Shown here: positions 43,948 to 52,193 of the stretch, in pieces
Layout of the letters: each line of letters starts with the position of its first letter
How positions within the stretch are numbered: position 1 is the first letter of the stretch
Assembly: GCF_036700095.1 (NCBI RefSeq)
Contig: NZ_CP144918.1
Span: 2,729,001-2,793,000, forward strand
Source: Pelagerythrobacter marensis
Lineage (GTDB): Bacteria > Pseudomonadota > Alphaproteobacteria > Sphingomonadales > Sphingomonadaceae
Direction of reading: 5' to 3'
Length of the DNA stretch: 64,000 bases
Translations under genes and position numbers: made by a program
The notes under the pieces: generated by a model
The model's database searches: none
What the model was told of the DNA's origin: nothing
What the model saw: the letters and a program-made list of their open reading frames with translations, nothing else

Positions 43948-44332
43948 CGGTCGCGGGCTGCGCGGCGAGGCGTTTCCAGCCGCGCCATTCGAGCACCGCG
44001 AACAGCTCCACCGCAATCGCCTGGCCGACGATCGCGACGTGCCCGGTCGCCGTCAGCGAATCGAAGTGGATCAGCCATACGGCAAGGCTGGCGAGCACCC
44101 AGCCGACGTTGCCGACCGCGACCGCCAGCAGCAGCGGCCGGACCGGACGGATCGCCAGAAACGCCAGCAGGGCGGCGACGGGCAGGCATATCCAGCCGGC
44201 CGCTGCGACAATCGCCGCGGGAAGCCCCAGCAGCCCGGCGACAGCGGCGGTGGCGCCGACACAGAGGGCGAAGAACAGCGCGCAACTCGCCGCATCGAGC
44301 ACGAGCGCCTTGGTAAGAGAGATAGTCCGCAT
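43940..44332 (-). CDS. Four-helix membrane protein of unknown function
   Basis: A 130-residue protein with about four membrane helices (ASCALFFALCVGATAAVAG, AAAGWICLPVAALLAFLAI, LLLAVAVGNVGWVLASLAV, GQAIAVELFAVLEWRG). I do not recognise a named family with certainty. It diverges from the XRE regulator gene, about 110 bp away, which may control it. The 3' end overlaps usp by eight bases. Confidence 0.75.
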   Translation of the reverse strand: MRTISLTKALVLDAASCALFFALCVGATAAVAGLLGLPAAIVAAAGWICLPVAALLAFLAIRPVRPLLLAVAVGNVGWVLASLAVWLIHFDSLTATGHVAIVGQAIAVELFAVLEWRGWKRLAAQPATAS

Positions 44333-44440
44333 GAGCCTTACTCCTTCGGTTGGTGGAACCGTGGTCGCAGCGCAAGCGAGGCAAGTCGATTACCCCGCAG
44401 GTAATGGTTTTCGTTTTTCGGCAGCGCTAGGCTCCGGTCC

Positions 44441-45226
44441 ATGGAACAGCCCGAACTCGGCGCAATGCTGCGCGAATGGCGGACCCGGCGGAAAGTCAGC
44501 CAGCTCGAACTCGCGCTCGCGAGCGAGATCTCGCAGCGCCATCTCAGCTTCATCGAGACCGGGCGCAGCGCGCCCAGCGCGGCGGTGGTCGACCGGCTCG
44601 CGCAGGAACTGGCGATGCCCATGCGCGCCCACAACGCCCTGCGCATTGCCGCGGGCTACGCCCCTGCGCACCGGGAGCGTCCGCTGGACGATCCGCAAAT
44701 GGGGGAGGCGCACGAGATCGTGCAGCGCCTGCTTGCCGGGCACGAGCCCTATCCGGCGGTCGCGGTCGACCGGGCCTGGAACCTCGTCGCGGCAAACGCA
44801 GCCCTGCCGGCGCTGCTGGCGGGGGCGGCCGCCGAACTGCTGGAGCCGCCGGTCAACGTCCTGCGCCTGGCGCTTCATCCGCAAGGGATCGCGCCCATGA
44901 TCGCGAACTTCGCGGAATGGCGCGCGCATCTGCTCGCGCGGCTGGCGGCCCAGATCGAGGCCAGCGGCGATCCGGTTCTCGCCGCGCTTGAGGGGGAGCT
45001 GCGCGCCCTGCCCCATCCGCGCACGCCCGGTCCGCCGCCACAGGCAAACGGACAGGCGATTGCGGTCCCGCTGGTGCTGGACCTGCCGCAAGGGCGCCTC
45101 TCGCTGATATCGACCACCACCGTGTTCGGCAGCCCGGTCGACCTCACCCTGTCCGAACTGGCGATCGAGGCCTTCTTTCCCGCGGACGGGGAATCGCGCG
45201 CCATTCTCGCCGAGCTGGGCCAGTAG
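44441..45226 (+). CDS. XRE-family regulator with MmyB-like ligand-binding domain
   Basis: A 261-residue protein. An N-terminal helix-turn-helix (LGAMLREWRTRRKVSQLELAL, ISQRHLSFIETGRSAPSAAV) is followed by a PAS-like MmyB domain (residues about 100-255; PYPAVAVDRAWNLVAANAAL, VFGSPVDLTLSELAIEAFFP). MmyB-type regulators bind small hydrophobic ligands in some species. The likely target is the divergent membrane protein. It converges with rnr, only six bases away. Confidence 0.9.
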   Translation: MEQPELGAMLREWRTRRKVSQLELALASEISQRHLSFIETGRSAPSAAVVDRLAQELAMPMRAHNALRIAAGYAPAHRERPLDDPQMGEAHEIVQRLLAGHEPYPAVAVDRAWNLVAANAALPALLAGAAAELLEPPVNVLRLALHPQGIAPMIANFAEWRAHLLARLAAQIEASGDPVLAALEGELRALPHPRTPGPPPQANGQAIAVPLVLDLPQGRLSLISTTTVFGSPVDLTLSELAIEAFFPADGESRAILAELGQ

Positions 45227-45232
45227 CGAAGC

Positions 45233-47509
45233 TCAGCGCTTCTGCTTGCCGCGCCCCTGGTGGCGGATATTGGCCGGCCGGCCGCGCTTGCCCTGCCCCG
45301 TGCGGCCCTGCCGGCTGCGCTTTTCCGGGCGTTCGCCGCGCGGTTCGATCCGGCCTTCCTTGTCGGGCAGCTCGAACTTGAGCGCGCCCGTCAGCGCGTT
45401 CGCTTCGCCCAGCCGCAGCTTCAGCCGGTCGCCGGGCGCATAGCGCGTTCCGCTGTCCGAACCGACCAGCGCCTGAGCGGCCTCGTCGTATCCGAAATAT
45501 TCGTCTCCCAGAGTGGAGATCGGCACCAGCCCGTCACCCCCCAGCCCTTCGATCGTCGCGAAGAAACCGAACGGCTGCACCCCGGTGATGCGTGTATCGA
45601 ACGTCTCGCCCACGCGGCCCGACAGCCAGGCGGCGACATAGCGGTCGATCGTGTCCCGCTCCGCTTCCATGGCGCGGCGCTCGGCCTGGCTGATGGCGTC
45701 GGACACTTTGGCCAGATCCTCCCGATCGCGGTCGGAGAGGCCGCTGCCGGGCGGCAGGTCGCCCGCCGGCCGGGGCTGTTCGAGGCCGAATGCGTCGACC
45801 AGCGCGCGATGGACGAGCAAGTCGGCATAGCGCCGGATCGGCGAGGTAAAGTGCGCGTAGGAGCCGAGCGCCAACCCGAAGTGCCCTGCATTCTGCGGGC
45901 CGTAATAGGCCTGCGTCTGCGTGCGCAGCACCGCCTCCATCACCTGGGCCTTCTCGCTCTCGTCGGTCACGTCCTTGAGCATGCGGTTGAACAGGCCGGG
46001 CGTGATGACCTGCCCCAGCGCCATCGAGCGGCCGAACGTGGCGAGATATTCCTTGAGCGCGACCAGCTTTTCGCGGCTCGGTGGTTCGTGGACGCGATAG
46101 ACCACGGGGGCGGTCTTGCTTTCCAGCGCTTTGGCCGCCGCGACATTGGCGGCGATCATGAAATCCTCGACCACGCGATGGGCGTCCAGCCGTTCGCGCA
46201 CCGCGATCTCGGCGATCTTGCCTTCGTCGTCGAGCCGCACCTGGCGCTCGGGCAATTCCAGCTCCAGCGGATCGCGCCGGTTGCGCGCGTCGAACAACAG
46301 TTTCCAGGCGCTCCAGAGGTGCTGCAGGTGTTCGGGGGCATCGCCGGCGTCGATCGCTGCCTGCGCGTCCTCGTAAGCGACATTGTGGGCGATACGCACG
46401 ATCGCGCGGGTAAAGCGCCACTTCGTCACTTTGCCTTCGGACGAAATGCGCAAGTGGCAGGCCATGGCGGCGCGATCTTCGTCCTGCCGCAGCGAGCATA
46501 CGTCCGCGCTGAGCACTTCGGGCAGCATCGGGACCACGCGGTCGGGGAAATAGACCGAGTTGCCCCGCTTGCGCGCCTCGCGGTCCAGCTCGCCGCCCGG
46601 GCGAACGTAGAAGCTGACGTCGGCAATCGCGACGAGCGCGCGATAGCCGCCCTCCCCGTCTGGCTCGGCCCAGATCGCGTCGTCGTGGTCGCGGGCGTCG
46701 GCCGGGTCGATCGCAACAATGGGCAGGTGGCGCAAGTCCTCGCGCTTGTCCTCGCTCAACGGCAGCTTGGCCGCGCGCTTCGCCTCCGCGATCGCACCGT
46801 CCGGGAAGACGTGCGGGATGCCGTGCTTGGCGATGGCGATCAGCGAGAAGCTTTTCGGCGCAAGCGGGTCGCCCAGAACTTCGACCACTTTCACACCGGC
46901 GCGGGGGCTGCGCCCGGCCGGCTCGGCCAGCACGAGCTGCCCCTCCTCCGCCCCGCCGAGATCGGAGATGGGGGAGGAGTTGCGCACCCGCTTGTCCACC
47001 GGCGCGAGCCAGCCCTTGCCGCTGCGGTCGATCTCGACCACGCCCATCAGCCCGTCGGTGCGGGCGGGCAGCTTCTTCATGACGTGGGCTTTCCACCCCC
47101 GGCCGGCCTCCTCGGTGCGAGCGAGGATGCGATCGCCGACCTTCAGCGCTGGATGGCGGCCCTTGCCCTTCTTGCCTTCGATCACCCGCAGCCGGGGCGG
47201 CGGGGTCGCATCGTCGGGCTGCCAGCTATCCGGAATGGCGAAGGGTTCGCCGTCCTCGATGTCCATCACCCGCAGCACGGTGACTTTCGGAACCCCGCCC
47301 ATGCGGTGATAGGCGGTCTTCTTCCCGTCGATCAGGCCTTCTTCGGCCATGTCCTTGAGACGCTTCTTGAGCGCGATCTTCTCCTGCCCCTTGAGGCCGA
47401 AGGCCTTGGCGATCTCGCGCTTGCCGACGACCTTGTCGGACGTCTGGATGAATTCGAGGATCTGCTCGCGCGTGGGCAGGCCGTGTGTCTTGGGTTGCAT
47501 CCCTGCCAT
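45233..47509 (-). CDS. rnr: Ribonuclease R
   Basis: A 758-residue 3'-5' exoribonuclease that degrades structured RNA. Order: N-terminal winged helix (LPTREQILEFIQTSDKVVGK), cold-shock domains, RNB catalytic domain with the four-Asp metal site (AIDPADARDHDDAIW) and FTSPIRRYADLLVHRAL, a C-terminal S1 domain (GETFDTRITGVQPFGFFATI), and a very basic tail (EKRSRQGRTGQGKRGRP). It is 12 bases downstream of the M28 peptidase gene in the same direction. Confidence 0.96.
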   Translation of the reverse strand: MAGMQPKTHGLPTREQILEFIQTSDKVVGKREIAKAFGLKGQEKIALKKRLKDMAEEGLIDGKKTAYHRMGGVPKVTVLRVMDIEDGEPFAIPDSWQPDDATPPPRLRVIEGKKGKGRHPALKVGDRILARTEEAGRGWKAHVMKKLPARTDGLMGVVEIDRSGKGWLAPVDKRVRNSSPISDLGGAEEGQLVLAEPAGRSPRAGVKVVEVLGDPLAPKSFSLIAIAKHGIPHVFPDGAIAEAKRAAKLPLSEDKREDLRHLPIVAIDPADARDHDDAIWAEPDGEGGYRALVAIADVSFYVRPGGELDREARKRGNSVYFPDRVVPMLPEVLSADVCSLRQDEDRAAMACHLRISSEGKVTKWRFTRAIVRIAHNVAYEDAQAAIDAGDAPEHLQHLWSAWKLLFDARNRRDPLELELPERQVRLDDEGKIAEIAVRERLDAHRVVEDFMIAANVAAAKALESKTAPVVYRVHEPPSREKLVALKEYLATFGRSMALGQVITPGLFNRMLKDVTDESEKAQVMEAVLRTQTQAYYGPQNAGHFGLALGSYAHFTSPIRRYADLLVHRALVDAFGLEQPRPAGDLPPGSGLSDRDREDLAKVSDAISQAERRAMEAERDTIDRYVAAWLSGRVGETFDTRITGVQPFGFFATIEGLGGDGLVPISTLGDEYFGYDEAAQALVGSDSGTRYAPGDRLKLRLGEANALTGALKFELPDKEGRIEPRGERPEKRSRQGRTGQGKRGRPANIRHQGRGKQKR

Positions 47510-47521
47510 ATGGGGGCGCGA

Positions 47522-48868
47522 CTAGTCGCTGTCATCCTCTGCGACAGGAATGGGGGCGAAAGCGCCGGCCGGAACGGCGCTGGCGACAGGGCTCATCGAA
47601 CCGTCGGCGCCCCGCGCGCTGACCCCGAAGATCCAGTCGTCGCCGCGCACACCCTCCAGCCGGGCGCTGGTGGCCACGACGTTCGCGATCAGCGGCTCCT
47701 CCCGCCAATAGGGTTCGTCGGTGCGGCGATGCCATATCGTGTAACCGGTGGCACCGGGGACTTCGTCCCACGCAAGCGCGGTGAATGTCTGAACCGCCGC
47801 TTCCGCGCTCGGCGCGGGCGGCTGCGGCGCGCGCGCCAGCCTGTCGAGGGCGCGAACGTTCAGCTGGGTCACTCGGGCGAGGTAGGGGAAATCCATTTCG
47901 TCCACGGTATCGCCGTAGACCACGCCGTCTTCGGTGCGCAGATCCTGGTGCTGATGCTCGTAATCCTCGACCGCGACCGAGAAGCGGACCGCAGGATAAC
48001 CTTTCTCGAGGAAAGGTATCTGGTCGCCGCCGCGCCCCATCCGGTCGGTCCGCCAGATCTGGCGGACATCGAGCCCTTCCGGCGTTTCCTCCGCCAGATT
48101 GTCGAGCCAGCGCGAAAGGTTGCGCCCCGGGCTGTCGTTCTCCCCACCGTTGCGACGCTGATCGGCGCGGATGGCGGGAGTGAGATCGGCACGCGGCCCT
48201 TCGGAGAAGACGCGGACGTGGCGGTCGTCGCAATATCCATCCGATCCGCAGCTGCCGCCGACGATATCGTTGTTGAGCACGGCCTTGACCGTCCACCCCT
48301 GTTCCTGTGCATAATCCGCCAGCAGCCGGCCGCCATAGAGGCCCTGCTCCTCGCCCGACAGCAGAGCATAGACGATGGTGGTGGGATAGCGGCGTTGCGA
48401 AAGCACGCGCGCCGCTTCGATGACGAGCGCGGTTCCCGAAGCATCGTCGTTCGCGCCCGGCGCATCGCTGGTGAAATCCATCACGTCGCTGACGCGGCTG
48501 TCGATATGCCCCTGAACGATCACGACTTCGTTCGGCCGCTCGGTGCCGCGCTGGATCGCCACCGCGTTGCGAAGGCGCGTCGGATGCGGAATCCGGTTCC
48601 CCTGCACCACGCGCTCCGGCGCGACCACGTTCAGACAGCCGCCGCACCGCGCCGAAATCCGCTCGAACTCGGCCAGCCCCCAGTCGACCGCGGCACCTAT
48701 GCCGCGTTCGGGATCGTCCTGGGCCGACAGTGTGTGCCGTGTGCCGAAGCTCACCAGCTTTTCGACATCGGCGCGCAGGCGTTCTTCCGACACGTTGTCG
48801 GCGGGGTGGTCCTGCGCGCTCAGCGGCGCGGCGAGAAGGAGGATGGCGAACGGAAGGAGCTTTTGCAT
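47522..48868 (-). CDS. Exported M28-family zinc aminopeptidase
   Basis: A 448-residue protein with signal peptide (MQKLLPFAILLLAAPLSAQ). The M28 zinc site is visible: VQGHIDSR (His, Asp), GANDDASGTA (Asp), LLSGEEQGLYG (catalytic and ligand Glu), NNDIVGG (Asp) and EHQHQD (His). A C-terminal extension (ALAWDEVPGATGYTIWHRR) looks like a fibronectin-III-type domain. Substrate range is unknown; the family releases N-terminal residues from peptides in the periplasm or outside. The ATG at 48868 is chosen because the longer frame starts at TTG. Confidence 0.9.
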   Translation of the reverse strand: MQKLLPFAILLLAAPLSAQDHPADNVSEERLRADVEKLVSFGTRHTLSAQDDPERGIGAAVDWGLAEFERISARCGGCLNVVAPERVVQGNRIPHPTRLRNAVAIQRGTERPNEVVIVQGHIDSRVSDVMDFTSDAPGANDDASGTALVIEAARVLSQRRYPTTIVYALLSGEEQGLYGGRLLADYAQEQGWTVKAVLNNDIVGGSCGSDGYCDDRHVRVFSEGPRADLTPAIRADQRRNGGENDSPGRNLSRWLDNLAEETPEGLDVRQIWRTDRMGRGGDQIPFLEKGYPAVRFSVAVEDYEHQHQDLRTEDGVVYGDTVDEMDFPYLARVTQLNVRALDRLARAPQPPAPSAEAAVQTFTALAWDEVPGATGYTIWHRRTDEPYWREEPLIANVVATSARLEGVRGDDWIFGVSARGADGSMSPVASAVPAGAFAPIPVAEDDSD

Positions 48869-48931
48869 GGCACGCAATTTCGCGGCCAATCGGAATTATT
48901 GCAAGGGGAAGCGCGAGCGGCGCGGAGCGGT

Positions 48932-50473
48932 CTAGTAGGCCTTGCCGATCAGCACCCGCTCCACCGCGGGTTCGCCGGTAAAGATGCAGGCTCCTTCGGC
49001 TCCCGCAGCGCCGATCGGTACGTTGCGAACCGTCAGTTTGAGCGCCTTCAGATCCGCAACGACTTTGTCCAGGGCCGCACCGGTCGGTTTCGACCACTGG
49101 ACCTCGACCCAGCCGGGATAGCGGCCGTTCGACGCGAAAAACGCCTTGAGCGCATCGAAAGTCTCCACGCCGCGCGCCACGTTCGCTTCGCGCCGCTCGC
49201 GCGCTTCGGCGAACAGCGCCTGCTGAATCTCCTCCAGCATGGCGGGGATCGCCCGCGCCGCCTCGTCGCGCGCCGGGGACTGGAAGGCGGGTTTGCCGTT
49301 CTCGCCCCATAGCCTGTCGCGGCGCAGCAGGCTGACGACGCCGCCCTCCATATCGCGCGCCCCGACCTCGACGATCACCGGCGCCCCCTTGCGCACCCAG
49401 TCCCAGCGCTTGGCCGCGGCCTTGCCCGGCTTGTCGTCGAGCAATACGCGCACGGGTTCGCCCAGCGCCGACTGCGAAGCGAGCGCGAATCGCAGTCCCT
49501 CGCAATATTCGATCAGCGCCGCATCGCCATCGTCGTCGCGCAGCATCGGCAGGATCACGACCTGCCAGGGTGCGATCCGGGGCGGAACGCGCAGCCCGTC
49601 GTCGTCGCCGTGAGTCATGATCACGCCGCCGACGAGCCGGGTCGATACGCCCCAGCTGGTCGTGTGGCACAGTTCCTGGGCGCCTTCGCGGTTCTGGTAA
49701 CGGATACCGGCCGCTTGCGCGAAATTGGTGCCGAGATAGTGGCTCGTGCCCGCCTGCAGCGCCTTGCCGTCCTGCATCATCGCCTCGATCGACCATGTTT
49801 CGACCGCGCCCGGGAAGCGCTCGTGCTCGGGCTTTTCGCCCGCCACCACGGGCATGGCCAGATCGTCCTCGGCATGGGCGCGATAGACTTCGAGCATGCG
49901 CAGCGTATGTTCTTTCGCGTCGTCGGCGTTTTCGTGCGCGGTATGCCCTTCCTGCCAGAGGAACTCGCTCGTGCGCAGGAACATGCGCGTGCGCATTTCC
50001 CAGCGCACGACATTGGCCCACTGGTTCAGCTTCAGCGGAAGGTCGCGCCACGACTGCACCCATCGGGCCATTGCGTCGCCGATGATCGTTTCGGAGGTCG
50101 GCCGGACGACCAGCGGTTCTTCCAGCTTCGCCTCGGGGTCGGGAACCAGGCCGCCCTCGCCGTCCGCGATCAGGCGGTGATGGGTGACCACCGCCATTTC
50201 CTTGGCGAAGCCTTCAACGTGTTCGGCCTCCCGCTCGAAATTGGAAAGCGGGATGAAAATCGGGAAATAGCAGTTGTCGTGGCCGGTCGCCTTGATTCTC
50301 GCGTCGAGCAGCCGCTGGATGCGCTCCCATATGCCGTAGCCCCAAGGCTTGATCACCATGCACCCGCGCACGCCCGATTCCTCGGCCATGTCGGCGGCGG
50401 AGATCACTTCCTGATACCACTGTGCGAAATCGTCTGCGCGCCGGGTGTTCAGCGCATGGCGAATCTTGGACAC
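48932..50473 (-). CDS. proS: Prolyl-tRNA synthetase, eukaryote/archaeon-like type
   Basis: A 513-residue class II synthetase. Motif 2 and 3 regions are clear: VVRPTSETII, VVRWEMRTRMFLRTSEFLWQEGHTAH and WGVSTRLVGGVIMTHGDDDGLRVPP. There is no editing insertion between motifs 2 and 3, and the anticodon domain is followed by a C-terminal domain ending in a Tyr (IGKAY), the mark of the ProS3 class shared with archaea and eukaryotes. The start is a GTG with GGGAAA upstream. Confidence 0.94.
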   Translation of the reverse strand: MSKIRHALNTRRADDFAQWYQEVISAADMAEESGVRGCMVIKPWGYGIWERIQRLLDARIKATGHDNCYFPIFIPLSNFEREAEHVEGFAKEMAVVTHHRLIADGEGGLVPDPEAKLEEPLVVRPTSETIIGDAMARWVQSWRDLPLKLNQWANVVRWEMRTRMFLRTSEFLWQEGHTAHENADDAKEHTLRMLEVYRAHAEDDLAMPVVAGEKPEHERFPGAVETWSIEAMMQDGKALQAGTSHYLGTNFAQAAGIRYQNREGAQELCHTTSWGVSTRLVGGVIMTHGDDDGLRVPPRIAPWQVVILPMLRDDDGDAALIEYCEGLRFALASQSALGEPVRVLLDDKPGKAAAKRWDWVRKGAPVIVEVGARDMEGGVVSLLRRDRLWGENGKPAFQSPARDEAARAIPAMLEEIQQALFAEARERREANVARGVETFDALKAFFASNGRYPGWVEVQWSKPTGAALDKVVADLKALKLTVRNVPIGAAGAEGACIFTGEPAVERVLIGKAY

Positions 50474-50521
50474 GTCGTTTCCCGTTGTTTTCTGACTGGC
50501 AGGCAGAGCGGCCCGTTCGCG

Positions 50522-51079
50522 CTACTTGCCCAGCTCGTCCAGCTTTTTCTGCATCGCCGCCATCTGTTCGCGAAGGGCGGCGATCTCCGAATCCTGTTTG
50601 GGGGATGCGGGCGTATCGTCCGGCTCGGCGGTGCCGGGCATGAAAGCCTCCGTCGCCGCGCGCATCATGGCCATGTTGGTCTCCGCGATCTTGGCGAACG
50701 GGCTGTTGCCCATGCCATCGCGAAACGCCTCCTGCAGCTTGGCCTGGTTCTTGCGGAAATTCGCCATGCTGGCTTCGAGATAGCCCGGCATCATCGCCTG
50801 CATCGAATTGCCGTACATCGAAATCAGGTCGCGTAAAAAGCTGACCGGCAGCATCTGTTCGCCGCTCGATTCCTCTTCCATGATGATCTGGGTCAGGATC
50901 GAATGGGTGATGTCGTCCCCCGACTTCGCATCGACCACCTTGAACTGCACGTCTTCCCGCGTCATCCGCGCAAGATCGTCCAGCGTGATGTAGCTTGAGG
51001 TTCCGGTGTTGTAGAGGCGCCGGTTCGCGTACTTCTTGATGATGATCGGGTCGTCGGGATTGCCCTGGGATCTGGCCAT
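50522..51079 (-). CDS. phaR: Polyhydroxyalkanoate synthesis regulator PhaR
   Basis: A 185-residue DNA-binding repressor that also binds PHA granules. The N-terminal domain IIIKKYANRRLYNTGTSSYI and TLDDLARM is the diagnostic PHB accumulation regulatory domain, followed by the second PHB region (THSILTQIIMEEE, FLRDLISMYGNSMQ) and a C-terminal coiled coil (IAALREQMAAMQKKLDEL). The ATG at 51079 gives the standard N-terminus. Its presence suggests that the organism stores PHA, although no phaC is in the window. Confidence 0.93.
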   Translation of the reverse strand: MARSQGNPDDPIIIKKYANRRLYNTGTSSYITLDDLARMTREDVQFKVVDAKSGDDITHSILTQIIMEEESSGEQMLPVSFLRDLISMYGNSMQAMMPGYLEASMANFRKNQAKLQEAFRDGMGNSPFAKIAETNMAMMRAATEAFMPGTAEPDDTPASPKQDSEIAALREQMAAMQKKLDELGK

Positions 51080-51152
51080 GGAAAAGGTCCTGAAAATGCT
51101 GCGCCGATGCTGCATTAGCAGGTGCAGCATGTGCGGCGCAACATAGCCCTGT

Positions 51153-52193
51153 CTATCGGCGAAAGCGACGGCCGAGAGTGGTGAGCAACTCGTATTGCGA
51201 CATCCCGCAGGAGCGGGCGATTTCGGGCAGGGAGAACGGCACGTCGAGCCAGTCCCCTTCCCCGACCTGCGGTGCGGCGGTGAGATCGACCACCACCATG
51301 TCCATCGAAACCTTGCCCAGAAGCGGCAGTGCCGCTTCGCCGAAGCGCAGCGCGCTCGCCGGGCCGCGGCAACGAAGAAAGCCGTCCGCATATCCCAGCG
51401 AAACGGTCGCGGCGCGCATTGCCCTCGGGGCGATGAACGTCGCGTTGTACCCGACGCTGTCGCCGGGCGAGAGGTCTCGCACCTGGATCACTGCGGCCTG
51501 AGGAAAGGCGACCTGCCGGATATCGTCTGTCAGTTCGTTTCGGGGAACGCCGCCATAGAGCGAGAGGCCGGGCCGCGTGAGTTGGAATGCGTAGTCCCGG
51601 CCGAGGGCGATTCCCGCGCTGTTCGCCAAGCTGCGACGCTGCGCCGGCACGACCGCACACACGTCGCGGAAACGCTCCAACTGCAAGGCGTTCAAGGGAC
51701 TGTCCTCGTCCGCCGAGGCGAGATGCGACATCAGGATGTCCACTTCCAGCGCCGCGATCGCGCTGTCGCCGAGATCCTGCGGCGCGACGCCGAGACGGTT
51801 GATGCCCGTATCCACCATAAGGTCGCAGCGTCCCCCGCCGCCGTCGAGCCACCGCCGCGCCTGTTCGATGCTGTTGATCACCGGCTTGATGCCAAGCCCT
51901 CTTGCATAGTCCGCGTCTTCGGAGCGGATCGGCCCATGCAGGACCGAGATGCGCGCAGGATCGACATAGTGCACGATATCGGGTGCCTCGCTCCAGTGAG
52001 CGATAAAGAAGTCGCACGCACCCGCCTGCTGCAAGGTCTTCGCGACCGTGCCCGCCCCGAGGCCGTACCCGTCGGCCTTGACCGCGGCCCCCGCGCTCGC
52101 GTCGCCCGAAAGCGCGTCGAGCGCGCGCCAGTTCGCCGTGAGGGCAGCCCTATCGAGTTTCAGCCGCAAGCTGGGCGGCGGGAGATCAGGCAT
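51153..52193 (-). CDS. alr: Alanine racemase
   Basis: A 346-residue PLP enzyme making D-Ala for peptidoglycan. The PLP lysine lies in AAVKADGYGLGA near residue 39, and the opposing catalytic Tyr in GDSVGYNATF. Further blocks are MVDTGINRLG, SLYGG and LLGKVSMDM. The ATG at 52193 is preferred to upstream starts because it places the PLP motif as usual; it overlaps the transporter stop by eight bases. It links functionally to the D,D-carboxypeptidase at 29.7 kb. Confidence 0.94.
   Translation of the reverse strand: MPDLPPPSLRLKLDRAALTANWRALDALSGDASAGAAVKADGYGLGAGTVAKTLQQAGACDFFIAHWSEAPDIVHYVDPARISVLHGPIRSEDADYARGLGIKPVINSIEQARRWLDGGGGRCDLMVDTGINRLGVAPQDLGDSAIAALEVDILMSHLASADEDSPLNALQLERFRDVCAVVPAQRRSLANSAGIALGRDYAFQLTRPGLSLYGGVPRNELTDDIRQVAFPQAAVIQVRDLSPGDSVGYNATFIAPRAMRAATVSLGYADGFLRCRGPASALRFGEAALPLLGKVSMDMVVVDLTAAPQVGEGDWLDVPFSLPEIARSCGMSQYELLTTLGRRFRR

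Noticed and set aside
45260-49312. A 1350-codon open frame on the plus strand across rnr, the M28 peptidase and proS.
   Set aside because: It lies antisense to three clearly recognisable genes and has His/Arg/Gly-rich low-complexity composition with no domain. Long antisense frames are expected in GC-rich coding DNA.
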